A DNA stretch of 64,000 nucleotides from Adineta vaga (lineage: Eukaryota; Rotifera). The position numbers were made by a program, and so were the translations under genes. A model generated the notes under the pieces. It was not told where the DNA came from, ran no database searches, and saw only the letters and a list, made by a program, of their open reading frames with translations. The DNA lies in contig CP075494.1 of assembly GCA_021613535.1 (NCBI GenBank), positions 1,550,001 to 1,614,000 of the forward strand, written 5' to 3'. Below, in pieces: positions 44,573 through 54,689 of the stretch (position 1 is the first letter of the stretch; every line of letters begins with the position of its first letter).

Positions 44573-47500
44573 CTAACAATCATCTATCCAAAAGAGCTCA
44601 TGCCAATAGGCGTCACGAAATATACCGACGGGGTCAAAAGCTTCAACTAGAGTCTTGAATATTGACAATGCACCATCATCTTGATATTGAGCACGAATGC
44701 GACACCAAATAGTTCGATCTTGTTGATGAATTGGCAAGATCTTACCCCAATGCACGGTAAATGGCAAACCATGGCGTTCAAATAAGTGCCAAAACTTGCG
44801 ATAGACTTGTGCGTATGTGTCTGATGTCCGCTTTGTGGACAGAATACTGATGCGTATCGAGGGCAAGCCACGCGTTGGACTCAATAGAGCATCACTGGCT
44901 GGACAAGGATATATTTCAGTAAAGATTCGACCACCAATATAGTCCTGAGGTCGGTTAATGATCTCTGTCAGATAGACCTCCAGCACTCGTTCCACGTATG
45001 AAGTATTATAAATCCGAAAATACATATCATGCATATTCACATTCGTCAATTCCAAATCAATGCTTTGATCCAAGGGAAGAATGATATATGCTGGTCCAAT
45101 AGTGGTTTTGCCCACGTTTTCAATCAAATCATAGGGTGGTGTCCATTGAAACAGGAGACATGCTGCAACCAAGTCCGAATCAACACCGTGCGTTTCAAGT
45201 GTATCAAATGGAAACTTGTTTATTTCCAACAAACAACGTTCTAAGGAGACTTTTATAGCTTGATTAGTACGTCCCATTTCAACCAAGCGTGAATAAACAT
45301 CTGATTGTGCCAAGAGATCAAAAAACACGGTCTTATTTTTCATACATGCCGGTTGTGCAAGTATATTCGACAATAAGGACATGGCAAGTTGGGCAGAAGT
45401 GGGTAAAAAAGAACTTCCTGGATGCTCGAAAAAGGTTTCAGGTTTTGATGGACCACCACATGTTGGGACAGCGACATCAGTTGTTCGATTCGTTTTAAAA
45501 CTATCGGCAAAAACCACACGATATATGCGGTCATGACCTTTCCATAATGGTCCATATGTATATGTTTCCGTTGTTGGGAGGATAAAATATCGTGAATAAT
45601 CATTTTTGGCAAACGTGTCTTGAATCTGATTGACGAGAGTATGCATGGTTTGATTGCGCAAATGAGTTTTTTCGTTATCGTCACCCATTGGAAATTCGAA
45701 ATACGGCGACGTTGGATTAAATGCACGCACAGCACAAAATTGACGACTTGGGGCGATGACGACAGACACAAGAATTCACATCAAACCCACACTTAGCAAC
45801 GCTCCTCGAAATTCGAGATTTTCCGTGGCATTGCGCCAGAGCATGCGAAGATTACCACGCCCATCAACCAAACGCAATCCAACAATTTGTTTGGAAAACG
45901 AATGAAAGCTTCCACCTTCAGTTCCTGTCGAAATGACACCACCAAGAGTTTGATGAATAACACCAGGAAGATTATCAAATGCAAGATTATCTTGAGCCAT
46001 CTTGTACAACAATGAATCTTGCCAAGAAATATTCATATATTTGTTTTCACCCATATGTAGACCTGCGCCAGCATCAATTAGAATACGCTGATTGACGTCA
46101 TCCTCCCCAACAGAGTGAACTTGATACTTGGTAAACACAGGAGATGAGAGATGTATATATACGATCTTCTTACTGGATGAAGTGGCTTGATGAAATTCAA
46201 ACTGTTGTTCAAACAGTTGGGAATGCCCCGCTCCAAACACACGCAATACAGTGGTCTGAGGATCTTGTTTTCGTACGAATTCTTGTAATTCTTCGATTGA
46301 CGTCGGGCGAAAGAGACTTGTATAGCCGGCGAGCGAAGGAGGCTTAGAATGCACAGTATATTGTTCCAAATGACATACGTTTTTCAATTGATCGACTTCC
46401 ATTCGGAGCATGGGAGAAGCAACAAGAGGTGGATGCAATGGGCATGATGCATTCAAGGCGATATCTGCCGATTTAGGACACCCATATACTGCCCACCATC
46501 CTATCAAAAAAGCACCAGTACATTTCAACACATATGACAAGACATATCGTTGACTGAGAATCTTCGGTAGAACGAATGTGAAAGGGAATAAAAGAAATAT
46601 GAAGATAGTGTAACCAAGGAGAGTACGTGAGAGTGAGTACGGTAAAATATGCTCCCAATGACATTCTTCCAATGCAAAGCGCAATCGATAATCTTCCATT
46701 GCCATGGATGCTCCAATAAGACCACCAGTCAACGACCAAATTTGGGTGTTATACTTAGATAAGCGAAACGTTTGTATAGTTTTCGAAGAGGGAACGAGTT
46801 CATTTTGATGTGCTGTTTTCTCCCAAGCGGAAACATACTGAGGTTTACGAACAAGAAATCGAAGAGTTGCGAAGAGAAAATAAATAAGAAATGGAACAAA
46901 GATTGAAAAATAAACACGATATGGTAACTCAAGTTTCCGAAACCAGGTCATTACATCGAGGGATTGCAATACAACGGGCATCCCGATACCAACTATCCAC
47001 CCTACAATCACATCACTTGGATAGTGGGCACCAAGGTACACACGTGCGAGTCCAGTGGCAATGAGAAGTGATAAAAAGAATATAAATAACAGCAGGTAAC
47101 CGAGGGTCATACTTTCCTGAAGATAATTCACGAGTTCATATTGAAATAAAATACACGAAAAGAAGCAAGCAATAGTTTGTGCATGGGAGGATGGAAATCC
47201 AAAATCTTCTTCCCATATTCCAGAAATGTTTTTGATTTTCGAATTAGTCCAAAAGGGACGTGGCCGCTGACAAATCCATTTGATACATCCATTCAAGAGT
47301 TCGTTCAGCGGAAGACTTGCCAATAACAACATTCCATCCGTTCCCGCCATTGTCCATAAGAAGAAAGGGACAATGGCAGTTATCCCTTCATCAGTCAGTA
47401 TTCAACGAAGAAAGACAGCGATTTTGACCCAGGAGTCATTTTTCTGAAGATATTGAATAATATTTTCCTCAAACGAGGATACATATTGTTGGAAATTTTT

Positions 47501-47626
47501 AATGACATTGCGATTATCAGAGACAATCTTTTGATGAGTAGACTGAGTCACCTTGCTTCTTAATGAATGTCTCTTACGGATGATGCCATCGGATGAAGAA
47601 AGTATTTCAACATGATCCACATCCAT
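44573..47626 (-). pseudogene. PAP2 phosphatase - FAD sugar-lactone oxidase fusion with two in-frame TGA codons
   Basis: One reading frame of 1018 codons runs from ATG 47626 (MDVDHVEILSSSDG) to the stop at 44573 with no frameshift, broken only by TGA at 47404-47402 (after WVKIAVFLR) and TGA at 45778-45776 (after LLSVGLM). First half: PAP2 superfamily with KWICQRPRP (KxxxxxxRP), FGFPSSHAQ (PSGH-like) and RVYLGAHYPSDVIVGW (SRxxxxxHxxxD-like), plus several membrane segments, consistent with a membrane lipid or sugar phosphatase. Second half: FAD-binding oxidase of the L-gulono/D-arabinono-1,4-lactone oxidase group (RPTSIEELQEFV, VLRVFGAGHSQ, LGGVISTGTEGGS), with a C-terminal substrate domain ending in DPVGIFRDAYW. 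Without the stops it would be a membrane-anchored oxidase. GC content (about 40% in a sampled line) is above the surroundings and there are no introns, compatible with acquired DNA. Young pseudogene is the default reading. Confidence 0.75.
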
Positions 47627-48325
47627 TATTTTTTGGTTTGAAACACTGAGAAGGAAAAAGAAGTTTGAGTAATGTTTTCAATATGTAAATTTCACAAAAA
47701 GAAAGCGATCAAATGCGGAAGGTCGTGCGGATGATCTTCAACGAGCTTTCACGAATTACTGCCCATTTTTGAGAGAAAAAAGCGAGTAAGTATTTTTTTA
47801 ATAACTTTTGTTAGGAACAAGGTAGTGCGGTGGGCCAAATGTCCTGTAGAAATGTTTTGTGTCCAACTTGTAGTTGAACTAAAACTTTTAGTTTTTTACA
47901 CAGTACTCTCGTCCTCAGTCCATTCCGGTGATTCCGTCACGGGACTATATTTCAATCATAAAAATGCGGGAAAAAGGATAGGATACTCCGATTTCTGTTT
48001 CTGAGAGTATCAGCTTTGTGTAATTTACATAGGTTCAGATAATGAAGAGAGAAAGTGAAAGAATGTCATTCCATCACATTTGGACAGGTCGATTGTCCGC
48101 TATCTTTCAATTGTCTGGTCAAAAACTTCCCAGAATAAATACTCTCTAAAATAGTAGTTTTCTCCATAACGGGTATCTTAATTGACTCCATGGTACACCC
48201 AATATGCTTCTACTAATCACAATACATACGTCTAGAAGAAAAGTAGTCGACGTCCGTGAGTTCTGAACCTATCTTAAGGATTTCGGAACCGAAGCATCAG
48301 TGAGATATAAGAAGCAGTTAGTATA

Positions 48326-48541
48326 CCCAGATCAAATTGCATACATCGGATCTTGTCGGCCTCGTAAAATTCCGGTCGGAACCCTACCGAAATTCACCAG
48401 AATTCTAACTAACGTATTCCGCTTCATGAATCCGACCGAAACCGTAGAAAATCCATCGAATCTTTTCGGATTTTACTGAGATTTCGTCGGATTCTGACGA
48501 AATCCGGACCGGAATCCGTTAGTTAGGATTGTTTGATCTGG
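48326..48541. repeat. Inverted-repeat element rich in TCCGA words
   Basis: CCCAGATCAAA (left) and TTTGATCTGG (right) close a 216-bp segment. Inside, CTAACTAACGTATTCCG is mirrored by CGGAATCCGTTAGTTAGG, and TCGGA/TCCGA words recur about ten times. It is reminiscent of the GGATCCGA-containing repeats at 20889 and 24424. Probably a miniature element; no target duplication seen. Confidence 0.5.
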
Positions 48542-49144
48542 ATAGTCTAAAGACAACAGAACCCAATGGAACCCAATGAAGATGGACCGATTTGCGTTTT
48601 TATACGCCCCGTCCTTTTTTCCATTCTTAATTCTACTTAATTAAACTCAAAAACCCGTTTCTAGGGCTCCTGACTCAACTTATAAGAGTGAAAAATATTT
48701 CTTACCGTCGTCAAATCTCACTTAATTTGACTAAAGAATGGGTATATGTAAAGTGTGCGAACACCTTCAAAGGAAAGATAACGAATATGTGTGTCAATCC
48801 ACTAAGATAATAAAATACACGTTGCTGTCCTTCGCTTCTCATCTTCGCCCCGTTTTCATCTCACTGGTTTTTGTATACTTAAAAAGTGAGTACACTCTAG
48901 AATCGGTCAGTGTGTCCGTCCATCCGTCAGTCCGTTTACACAATGACTTTTGAAAAAAGAATCCAATTTTCGTAGAAGTTTTGCCCATAGAACTGTTTCA
49001 CCAATATCTCGGCCGAGTTCGAAGATGAGAACAATTTGTTAACAATTAGCAGAGTTATAGCAAAAATATCATTATCTCCTATGCTTCCCTATATGAAGAC
49101 TGACTAGGAGTCAAAAAAATGTCCGCATCAAAACTTTCATTATA

Positions 49145-49228
49145 GAGGTGTGGGTGAGGATGTGAGTGAGGGTGAAAGTATCTCTCTTTCTATTAGTACC
49201 GTTCAAGTCACACCCACACCCACACCCT
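49145..49228. repeat. Telomere-like hairpin repeat
   Basis: GAGGTGTGGGTGAGGATG on the left and CACACCCACACCCACACCC on the right, with a loop around TCTCTCTTTCTATTAG. The right arm carries three consecutive CCCACA units. Confidence 0.7.
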
Positions 49229-49623
49229 TCCATTCATCATCGGAAAGCGCTTGGTTATATGATCTAAGTAGGGATGATATTGTTTATAATATAGAATCGA
49301 TTCAGGATAACTTACCGGAATTTAAAGCAGCTAGATGAAGATTTACTCATATCAGCTAAATCGAGATGAATAGAAAAGAAACACTCATATTTTTTCTCGA
49401 ATAGATATGCGCAATTAATTAAAAAGATAATTAGTTTTTTTAAATCCAATAATATTTAAATACTCTAATCTTTCATTTTCTACCTCGTAAAATATCTTAA
49501 AATTTTTATAATGACTTTTTTGTTCTAACTTTATAACATAATTGCATTTTTTTTCCTAAGCTATATATAATAAAGAGTATACAGAAGAAACTATCACACA
49601 TACATATACATCATCAAATAAAA

Positions 49624-50604
49624 ATGTCGGTATCAATCAATTACGATCTTATTCTTACATTAGCATCAATACAAAAGAATTTGTTTCAATATGGTGGTCC
49701 TATCTTAGTAATTCTAGGTACAATAGGTAATCTATTAAGTTGTGCTGTATTCGCTCAAAAAACTCTACGAAAAAATCCATGTTCAATTTATTTTTTGGCA
49801 TTCAATATTGCAAGTATAATAGTTATATATGGAGGATTATTTCCACCTGTACTTGAACTTGGTTTCAATATTGATTATTCCATATTGAATCTTGATTTAT
49901 GTCGATTACGACTCTATGTATCGGTTACATTCAGTTGTTTATGTCCATCGTATTTAATCTTGGCATCGATTGATCGTGTTTTCATTACATCATCAAAAGC
50001 TCATATGAGAAGACATAGTTCTGTTCAGACGACTATTATATTGATCATTATTATTACACTATTCTGGTTTGTATGTTCAATTCCTATTGCTATTTTTTCA
50101 ACTATTTTACCATTAGGATCAGATTCTTATATTTGTTTTACACAAACAAATACGTACACAAATATTTTAAGTTTCGGTGTATTTGCAAAGGAAATTTTAG
50201 TACCTGCATTAATGATTATTTTTGGAATATGGGCAATAAAAAATGTTCATCGTATGAAAAATAATACCGTCGTACCTACAGCTTTCTCAGTACAAACTAA
50301 ACAAATTAGAAATGGTGCACCTTCTGTTCAAGCAAAAGATCGTCAACTTGTTTTGATCTTACTCATCAATATTATTATTTATGTACCTTTCAGTTCTGTT
50401 TTACCAGTTTTACTACTCTATAATCAATTTACACAATATAATTCAAAGAGTATTGAAACTGTGTATACCGAATATTTCGTTTTTCGTGTGGCAACTTATT
50501 GTATTTATGTACCATACTGTTTAACTTCTTATGCACAATTACTTATGTCAAAAACATTCCGAAAAGAATTAAAAAATGTTATTTTACATGGGCGTTTTTT
50601 TTAA
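49624..50604 (+). CDS. Rhodopsin-like (class A) GPCR, orphan bdelloid type
   Basis: A complete 326-aa frame without introns. Seven membrane segments are visible. TM1 contains the GN motif (VILGTIGNLLSC). Next come TM2 (IYFLAFNIASIIVIYGGLF) and a Cys before TM3 (LDLCRLRLYVSV). At the end of TM3, IDRVFITS replaces DRY. TM5 (AKEILVPALMIIFGIW) is followed by a basic loop, TM6 (QLVLILLINIIIYVPFSS) and TM7 (VATYCIYVPYCLTSYAQ, no NPxxY), and then the short tail KTFRKELKNVI. Bdelloids carry hundreds of such divergent receptors; the ligand cannot be inferred. A poly(A)-like AATAAA lies at 50702. A related but broken receptor is at 52368-53253. Confidence 0.85.
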   Translation: MSVSINYDLILTLASIQKNLFQYGGPILVILGTIGNLLSCAVFAQKTLRKNPCSIYFLAFNIASIIVIYGGLFPPVLELGFNIDYSILNLDLCRLRLYVSVTFSCLCPSYLILASIDRVFITSSKAHMRRHSSVQTTIILIIIITLFWFVCSIPIAIFSTILPLGSDSYICFTQTNTYTNILSFGVFAKEILVPALMIIFGIWAIKNVHRMKNNTVVPTAFSVQTKQIRNGAPSVQAKDRQLVLILLINIIIYVPFSSVLPVLLLYNQFTQYNSKSIETVYTEYFVFRVATYCIYVPYCLTSYAQLLMSKTFRKELKNVILHGRFF

Positions 50605-50864
50605 TTTTACCACCCACTTTTAATCCAAAATATCATTATTTTAATAAAAATTTGATGTACACATATATATCAATGTTATCATGTATTTATAGGTTTACTG
50701 TAATAAAGTGATCATTCAATTAGCTAGTATATTTCAAGCTACTTTTATTACGTTGCTGATCGGATAAAATTCTCTTTGCATTTAATTCATCTATTTAAGT
50801 TATTTTTACTTTCATAAAAAAAAAACTATATAAAACAAGATTTAATAGAGATTCTTTAAGTGAA

Positions 50865-51286
50865 TCAGTAAATTGAAATTCCAATAAATAATAATGCATA
50901 AGGAAAACAAAGTACAACTAAAATTATTATAGGTACAACGGTGCGTTGTACCATTCTTAATTCTTTTTATGCACGAAGTAAAGTATTCACGAGTGTAACA
51001 CGTTTACCCATATGACGAACATATCGAACTAATTTCAAATAAACCAACATAATCATTAAAACTGGTATTAAGTAAGCACAATGTACAACATTAAATAATA
51101 GAAAAAGAAAATTTGAAAAGTAATTGCTAAAATATGCAGAGGAATAAACCATGATTGAGTATTCATTGACGATACGCATATATTGAGGTACGAGATGTTT
51201 AACAGATGATAATTATAATTAGATTGAAACGGAAAACAAGAAATTTTTTGGAATCGATTTCCATAAGTAATTCTTATCCTTGACAC
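50865..51286 (-). pseudogene. GPCR fragment (TM5-TM6)
   Basis: Frames on the minus strand read NEYSIMVYSSAYFSNYFSNF, then NVVHCAYLIPVLMIMLVYLK (TM5), VRYVRHMGKRVT, an in-frame TAA at 50969-50967, KELRMVQRTVVPIIILVVLC (TM6) and FPYALLFGIS before TGA at 50867. Upstream, another frame (51286-51180) gives CFPFQSNYNYHLL, probably the second extracellular loop, so there is also a frameshift. TM1-TM4 and TM7 are missing. Decayed receptor of a different GPCR subgroup from the one at 49624. Confidence 0.6.
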
Positions 51287-51409
51287 TTTATGACATTTTT
51301 ACTTAAAGTATAAATAAATTATTCTTCGCGATGATGATTTTGTTTCTAACTAAACGTATCATCTTGTCCATATTTTTCATCAGCTAATTGATAAGCTTAC
51401 ATGTATATT

Positions 51410-51962
51410 TTATACACACTCCCTAAGAAATTGAGTTACACATAAATATTGATCTTTGGTTCGATTACTTACTTCAAATAATAATTCTAAATTCATCATA
51501 TTATCAATATAAACTAAATATCCTTGTTGACTATCTACTGAACGTAAACAACGAACAATCGAAGAATACTGAGTTGCAAGTGAATGTGCACCAGTTATAA
51601 CAATATCTAAATATTTTTTAATTTTTAATAAACGATATGCATTACTAAAACCGGACATTATATGGACTCGTACTATTTGCAAATGCAGCTGTTGGTGTTG
51701 TTACATTAATTGCATGTTGTAATGCTTGTCGAGTAACATTATAGTACGAGATTCCAAAAGACACCAGAAAAAAATTCAGATGTCCATTGTTCTTCTAATG
51801 GATAATCATAATATGGATTGAATTGTTTTTGTAAATCAATAAATTCATTATGAAGAGAAGAATATTGAACAGATGCATATTGCATTACATCATTAGTGAT
51901 TATACAATTAGAGATCGAGAAGAAGAAGACAATAAAAAATAGAAAAACAAATGTTGTGAGAT
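51410..51962 (-). pseudogene. Broken gene for a secreted or sensor-type protein
   Basis: From about 51960 the minus strand reads a signal-like TTFVFLFFIVFFFSISNC, then DVMQYASVQYSSLHNEFIDL and YYDYPLEEQWTSEFFS. It shifts frame into YNVTRQALQHAINVTTPTAA, and again into AYRLLKIKKYLDIVITGAHS, VRCLRSVDSQQGYLVYIDN and DQYLCVTQFLREC to the stop at 51410. The pieces are plainly coding in character (codon use, no low complexity) but interrupted by at least two frameshifts and two stops. I do not recognise the family. It may be the extracellular part of the receptor relic next door (50865-51286), though the two are not joined. Confidence 0.5.
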
Positions 51963-52367
51963 ATGTAAAAGGTAAATCTTATATACACATAAAATTCTCT
52001 TATTTATTTTGTATTCTTTAACAAAGATAGAGAACACACATTTTATATAGTTTCACGGGAATTTTCAAAGGGAATTGAATTTATTTCGTTACTATATTGC
52101 AGCATTAATTCCTTTTTATTGTGATCACTGTCCAGTGGCGTAGACTAAAGGGAGACAAATGAGTAATTGTCCATTATAACTTCTTTTTATATCTGTCCCT
52201 CTCGAAAAATGTTTTTTTCAAAAAATTGATCAGCGCAGTATCGCGTTACGTGAACAAGCCGATTTATCAAAATTTCGCTTTTCCAATTTCATCTAGTGAT
52301 ATTCTTTAACTTCGACTTCCATATGATAACATCAGTTTTTATTTTTAATATTAATTTAAAAAAGAGA

Positions 52368-53253
52368 TTAAACACAGAAAACTATAAATATTAAAAAGTA
52401 TGATGTTTTTTTTCTAATGATTTGCTGTGACACTTCTACATCTAGGTAGTTGAGCTGGAATAATTTGATTTGGTTTTGCCAAAATAATATTCGGTCTCTT
52501 AATGCTCGACGAAAGCGACTTGACGAACCCGTAAATATTATTAATACCGTATGGTGTATGTGAAATAACAACAAGGATGATTTGAATTAAAGTCATTTTT
52601 GTTAATTGACGGTCAGCTTGTTGTTCGGTTAGAGCTCTTGTCTGTTGAATATTCCGATATGTTCGATATCCAAATATAATCATTATTAAAACTGGAATAA
52701 TATAAGTAAAAGTAAGCGAATATATCGGAAGATAAGTGGTATAGGCAGTATTGATGTTTACACATGTCTTCGTGATTGGTGAAATATCCAGATATATAAG
52801 ACTAGGAACACCATGAAGACAACACACAATAGTGATAATGAATACAATTCAATGTGCCCATTTTAGGTTGCTGAAATTGCGAAGACAAGCACTTCTTGAT
52901 GTGACGAAAAATTGATCAATTGTGACCAAACAGGAACAGGTGAAAGAAATTAAACTAAGAGCGACAAGAAGATATCCTCGTGTTTTACACCAAACGATTG
53001 ATGTCTGAGTCAGATCAATTCCATAGCCGGTACTAACAATCCGAGATATAACGTTAATTGTGATATAAAGAGTGTTGTCAACAGAATTAATAAGAAAATA
53101 AAATGTACAAGGAGTTGTAAGATAAGTACGAACACTTAAGAACACTAAAGTATTCATACCATTACCAATTATTCCTAACACAAGAAGAAACAAACCAACA
53201 TAAATTGTAATTTGTTGACTAATATGCAATAATGACATGATAATTGTTTTCAC
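52368..53253 (-). pseudogene. Rhodopsin-like GPCR with nonsense codon and lost TM7
   Basis: ATG 53253 starts a receptor frame: TM1 with GNGMN (LGIIGNGMNTLV), TM2, TM3 with IDQFFVTSR, then SNLKWAH followed by TGA (52851-52849) and, in the same frame, IVFIITIVCCLHGVPSLIYL (TM4), TYLPIYSLTFTYIIPVLIMI (TM5) and LTKMTLIQIILVVISHTPYG (TM6). The TGA sits where related receptors have Arg (WAHRI), so CGA to TGA is likely. After TM6 the frame shifts; SSSRFRRALRDRILFWQ, the usual cytoplasmic tail, follows immediately in another frame (52532 region), so TM7 appears deleted. Non-functional, but young by its intact remaining frame. Confidence 0.75.
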
Positions 53254-54281
53254 TTAAAATGGTGAAAATACCTCATAAAATAAAACAACTCAGCATATTA
53301 AATAAATTGTCAAACTGACTATAGATTGACAAGAAAATTCTTTAAAATGTTCACTACACAACCTTCTCTCTTTTTTTGCACTTTCTATAAATTACTTTCA
53401 TGTCAATTAATTCAGCCGTGACTTTATTGTGAAGTAAAACTATCTAAATAAATGAATTTATCCATCAAGATGCGAACTAGTAACTTGTGCTATATCTAGT
53501 AAAAGTCGTCGGTAAACAGTAAAAAAAGCAATCGTGCAAGATAATTCATATTTCATTATTATTAACTCTATTTTTACAGAGAACAATTAGTTAATTAAAA
53601 GAATAGAAGAAACATGTTCGTAAATTAGTCGAAATAATTAGTTTATTGATGAAGTAATTATTAAAATTATTTTTATTCTTCATCAAACATTATTATAAGA
53701 ACCTTTCTAATTATTTCATTTACTAATTTTCCATAAGAAAAAAGATTCTTTACACCTGTATGAGGTTTTTGACAATTTCAAATAATATTCAATTGTATTA
53801 GATTTATCTGAATAAAGAAGTTACTCATTTTCTTTGATCTGCTAGTTATCTGAAGATTTCACAATATAGATATATGGACAAGAAAAACAATGATAATAGT
53901 AAATAATAAACTTTCGTTAGTAATTTCTCTTCCTGAAGAATCGGACACTTAACGATCGAAAATTTCGGCATTCTACTGTAGAGTTCAGACGAAATTGTAG
54001 ATGTAATAAGATTGATCATCTCAACAGAGATACAGCAAAGGTAATATTATTACTACTTGGGAAAAAATTCTTAAATACAATTTTCCCTTTGATAGGATGT
54101 GAGGATGTGGGTGTTATATTGAACCACTTGCTCACCCAGACCCTCATCCACATCCACCCTTATTTGACTTAGACTAAAAAAAATGTTGCTTGTGTAAGTT
54201 TTTTGTAAATTTTGATTAAAATTTGATTCAGTGACAGAAACAACTATGCAAATGGAAAAAAACAGATGTAGTCTTTGGAAA
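53254..54281. other. Intergenic with a telomere-like hairpin
   Basis: AT-rich; a hairpin lies at 54094-54160. Nothing else was recognised. Confidence 0.4.
54094..54160. repeat. Telomere-like hairpin repeat (diverged)
   Basis: GATAGGATGTGAGGATGTGG with GTGGGTG at the left; CACCCAGACCCTCATCC and CACATCCACCCTTATTTG at the right. Same design as the other family members. Confidence 0.55.
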
Positions 54282-54689
54282 TTACAAATATAAACTCATG
54301 TATTGCTTCATAGCTTCAATACACTTGAGATCCTTCTTTTTTTCTTCAGCCTGCCATAATCCATTGATAAATGGAACATCACAGTGTTGTCCCCCGTTAA
54401 TGTTGTTTATCACCTGATCATGCCAAGTTTCATTTTTCCCGACAAACGCATACGTTTCGTCTCCATTGATTGTTACGTTAACATGTACGTTCTTTATCGG
54501 ATCATAGTCCATACGTAACTCAAAATATTTTCCATCTTTGTCCTTGCCTTCGAAACCAACAATAGGATACCCGATGTTGGCAAAGTGCTTAGCGACTTTG
54601 AGGGTAGTTATTAGCTTGAGATTTTTTCCAGTCACTTTCGCCATGGCATCTCTTAGTGGTTCTTCCGTTTTAATTATTTTTTCTGGCAT
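54282..54689 (-). CDS. Small orphan protein (135 aa)
   Basis: An intronless frame from ATG 54689 to a stop at 54282. It is soluble, with no signal peptide or membrane segment, and Lys-rich (KKKDLKC near the end). Notable words are YPIVGFEGKDKDGKYFELRM, ETWHDQVINNINGGQHCDVP and FINGLWQAEE; the HDQ...GGQHCD stretch is rich in potential metal-binding or catalytic residues, but no family is recognised. Codon content and GC (higher than flanks) support real coding. It stands alone between repeats; the nearest neighbour genes are the broken GPCR (left) and the mariner relic (right). Confidence 0.5.
   Translation of the reverse strand: MPEKIIKTEEPLRDAMAKVTGKNLKLITTLKVAKHFANIGYPIVGFEGKDKDGKYFELRMDYDPIKNVHVNVTINGDETYAFVGKNETWHDQVINNINGGQHCDVPFINGLWQAEEKKKDLKCIEAMKQYMSLYL

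Larger units (their letters stand above)
47627..49623. other. Intergenic with repeats
   Basis: It contains an inverted repeat at 48326-48541 and a telomere-like hairpin at 49145-49228. No coding sequence is supported. The last about 60 bp before 49624 should be the 5' leader of the GPCR gene. Confidence 0.4.

Noticed and set aside
46144-46932. Small frames on both strands inside the PAP2-oxidase region
   Set aside because: Shadows of the fusion gene with no independent signals.
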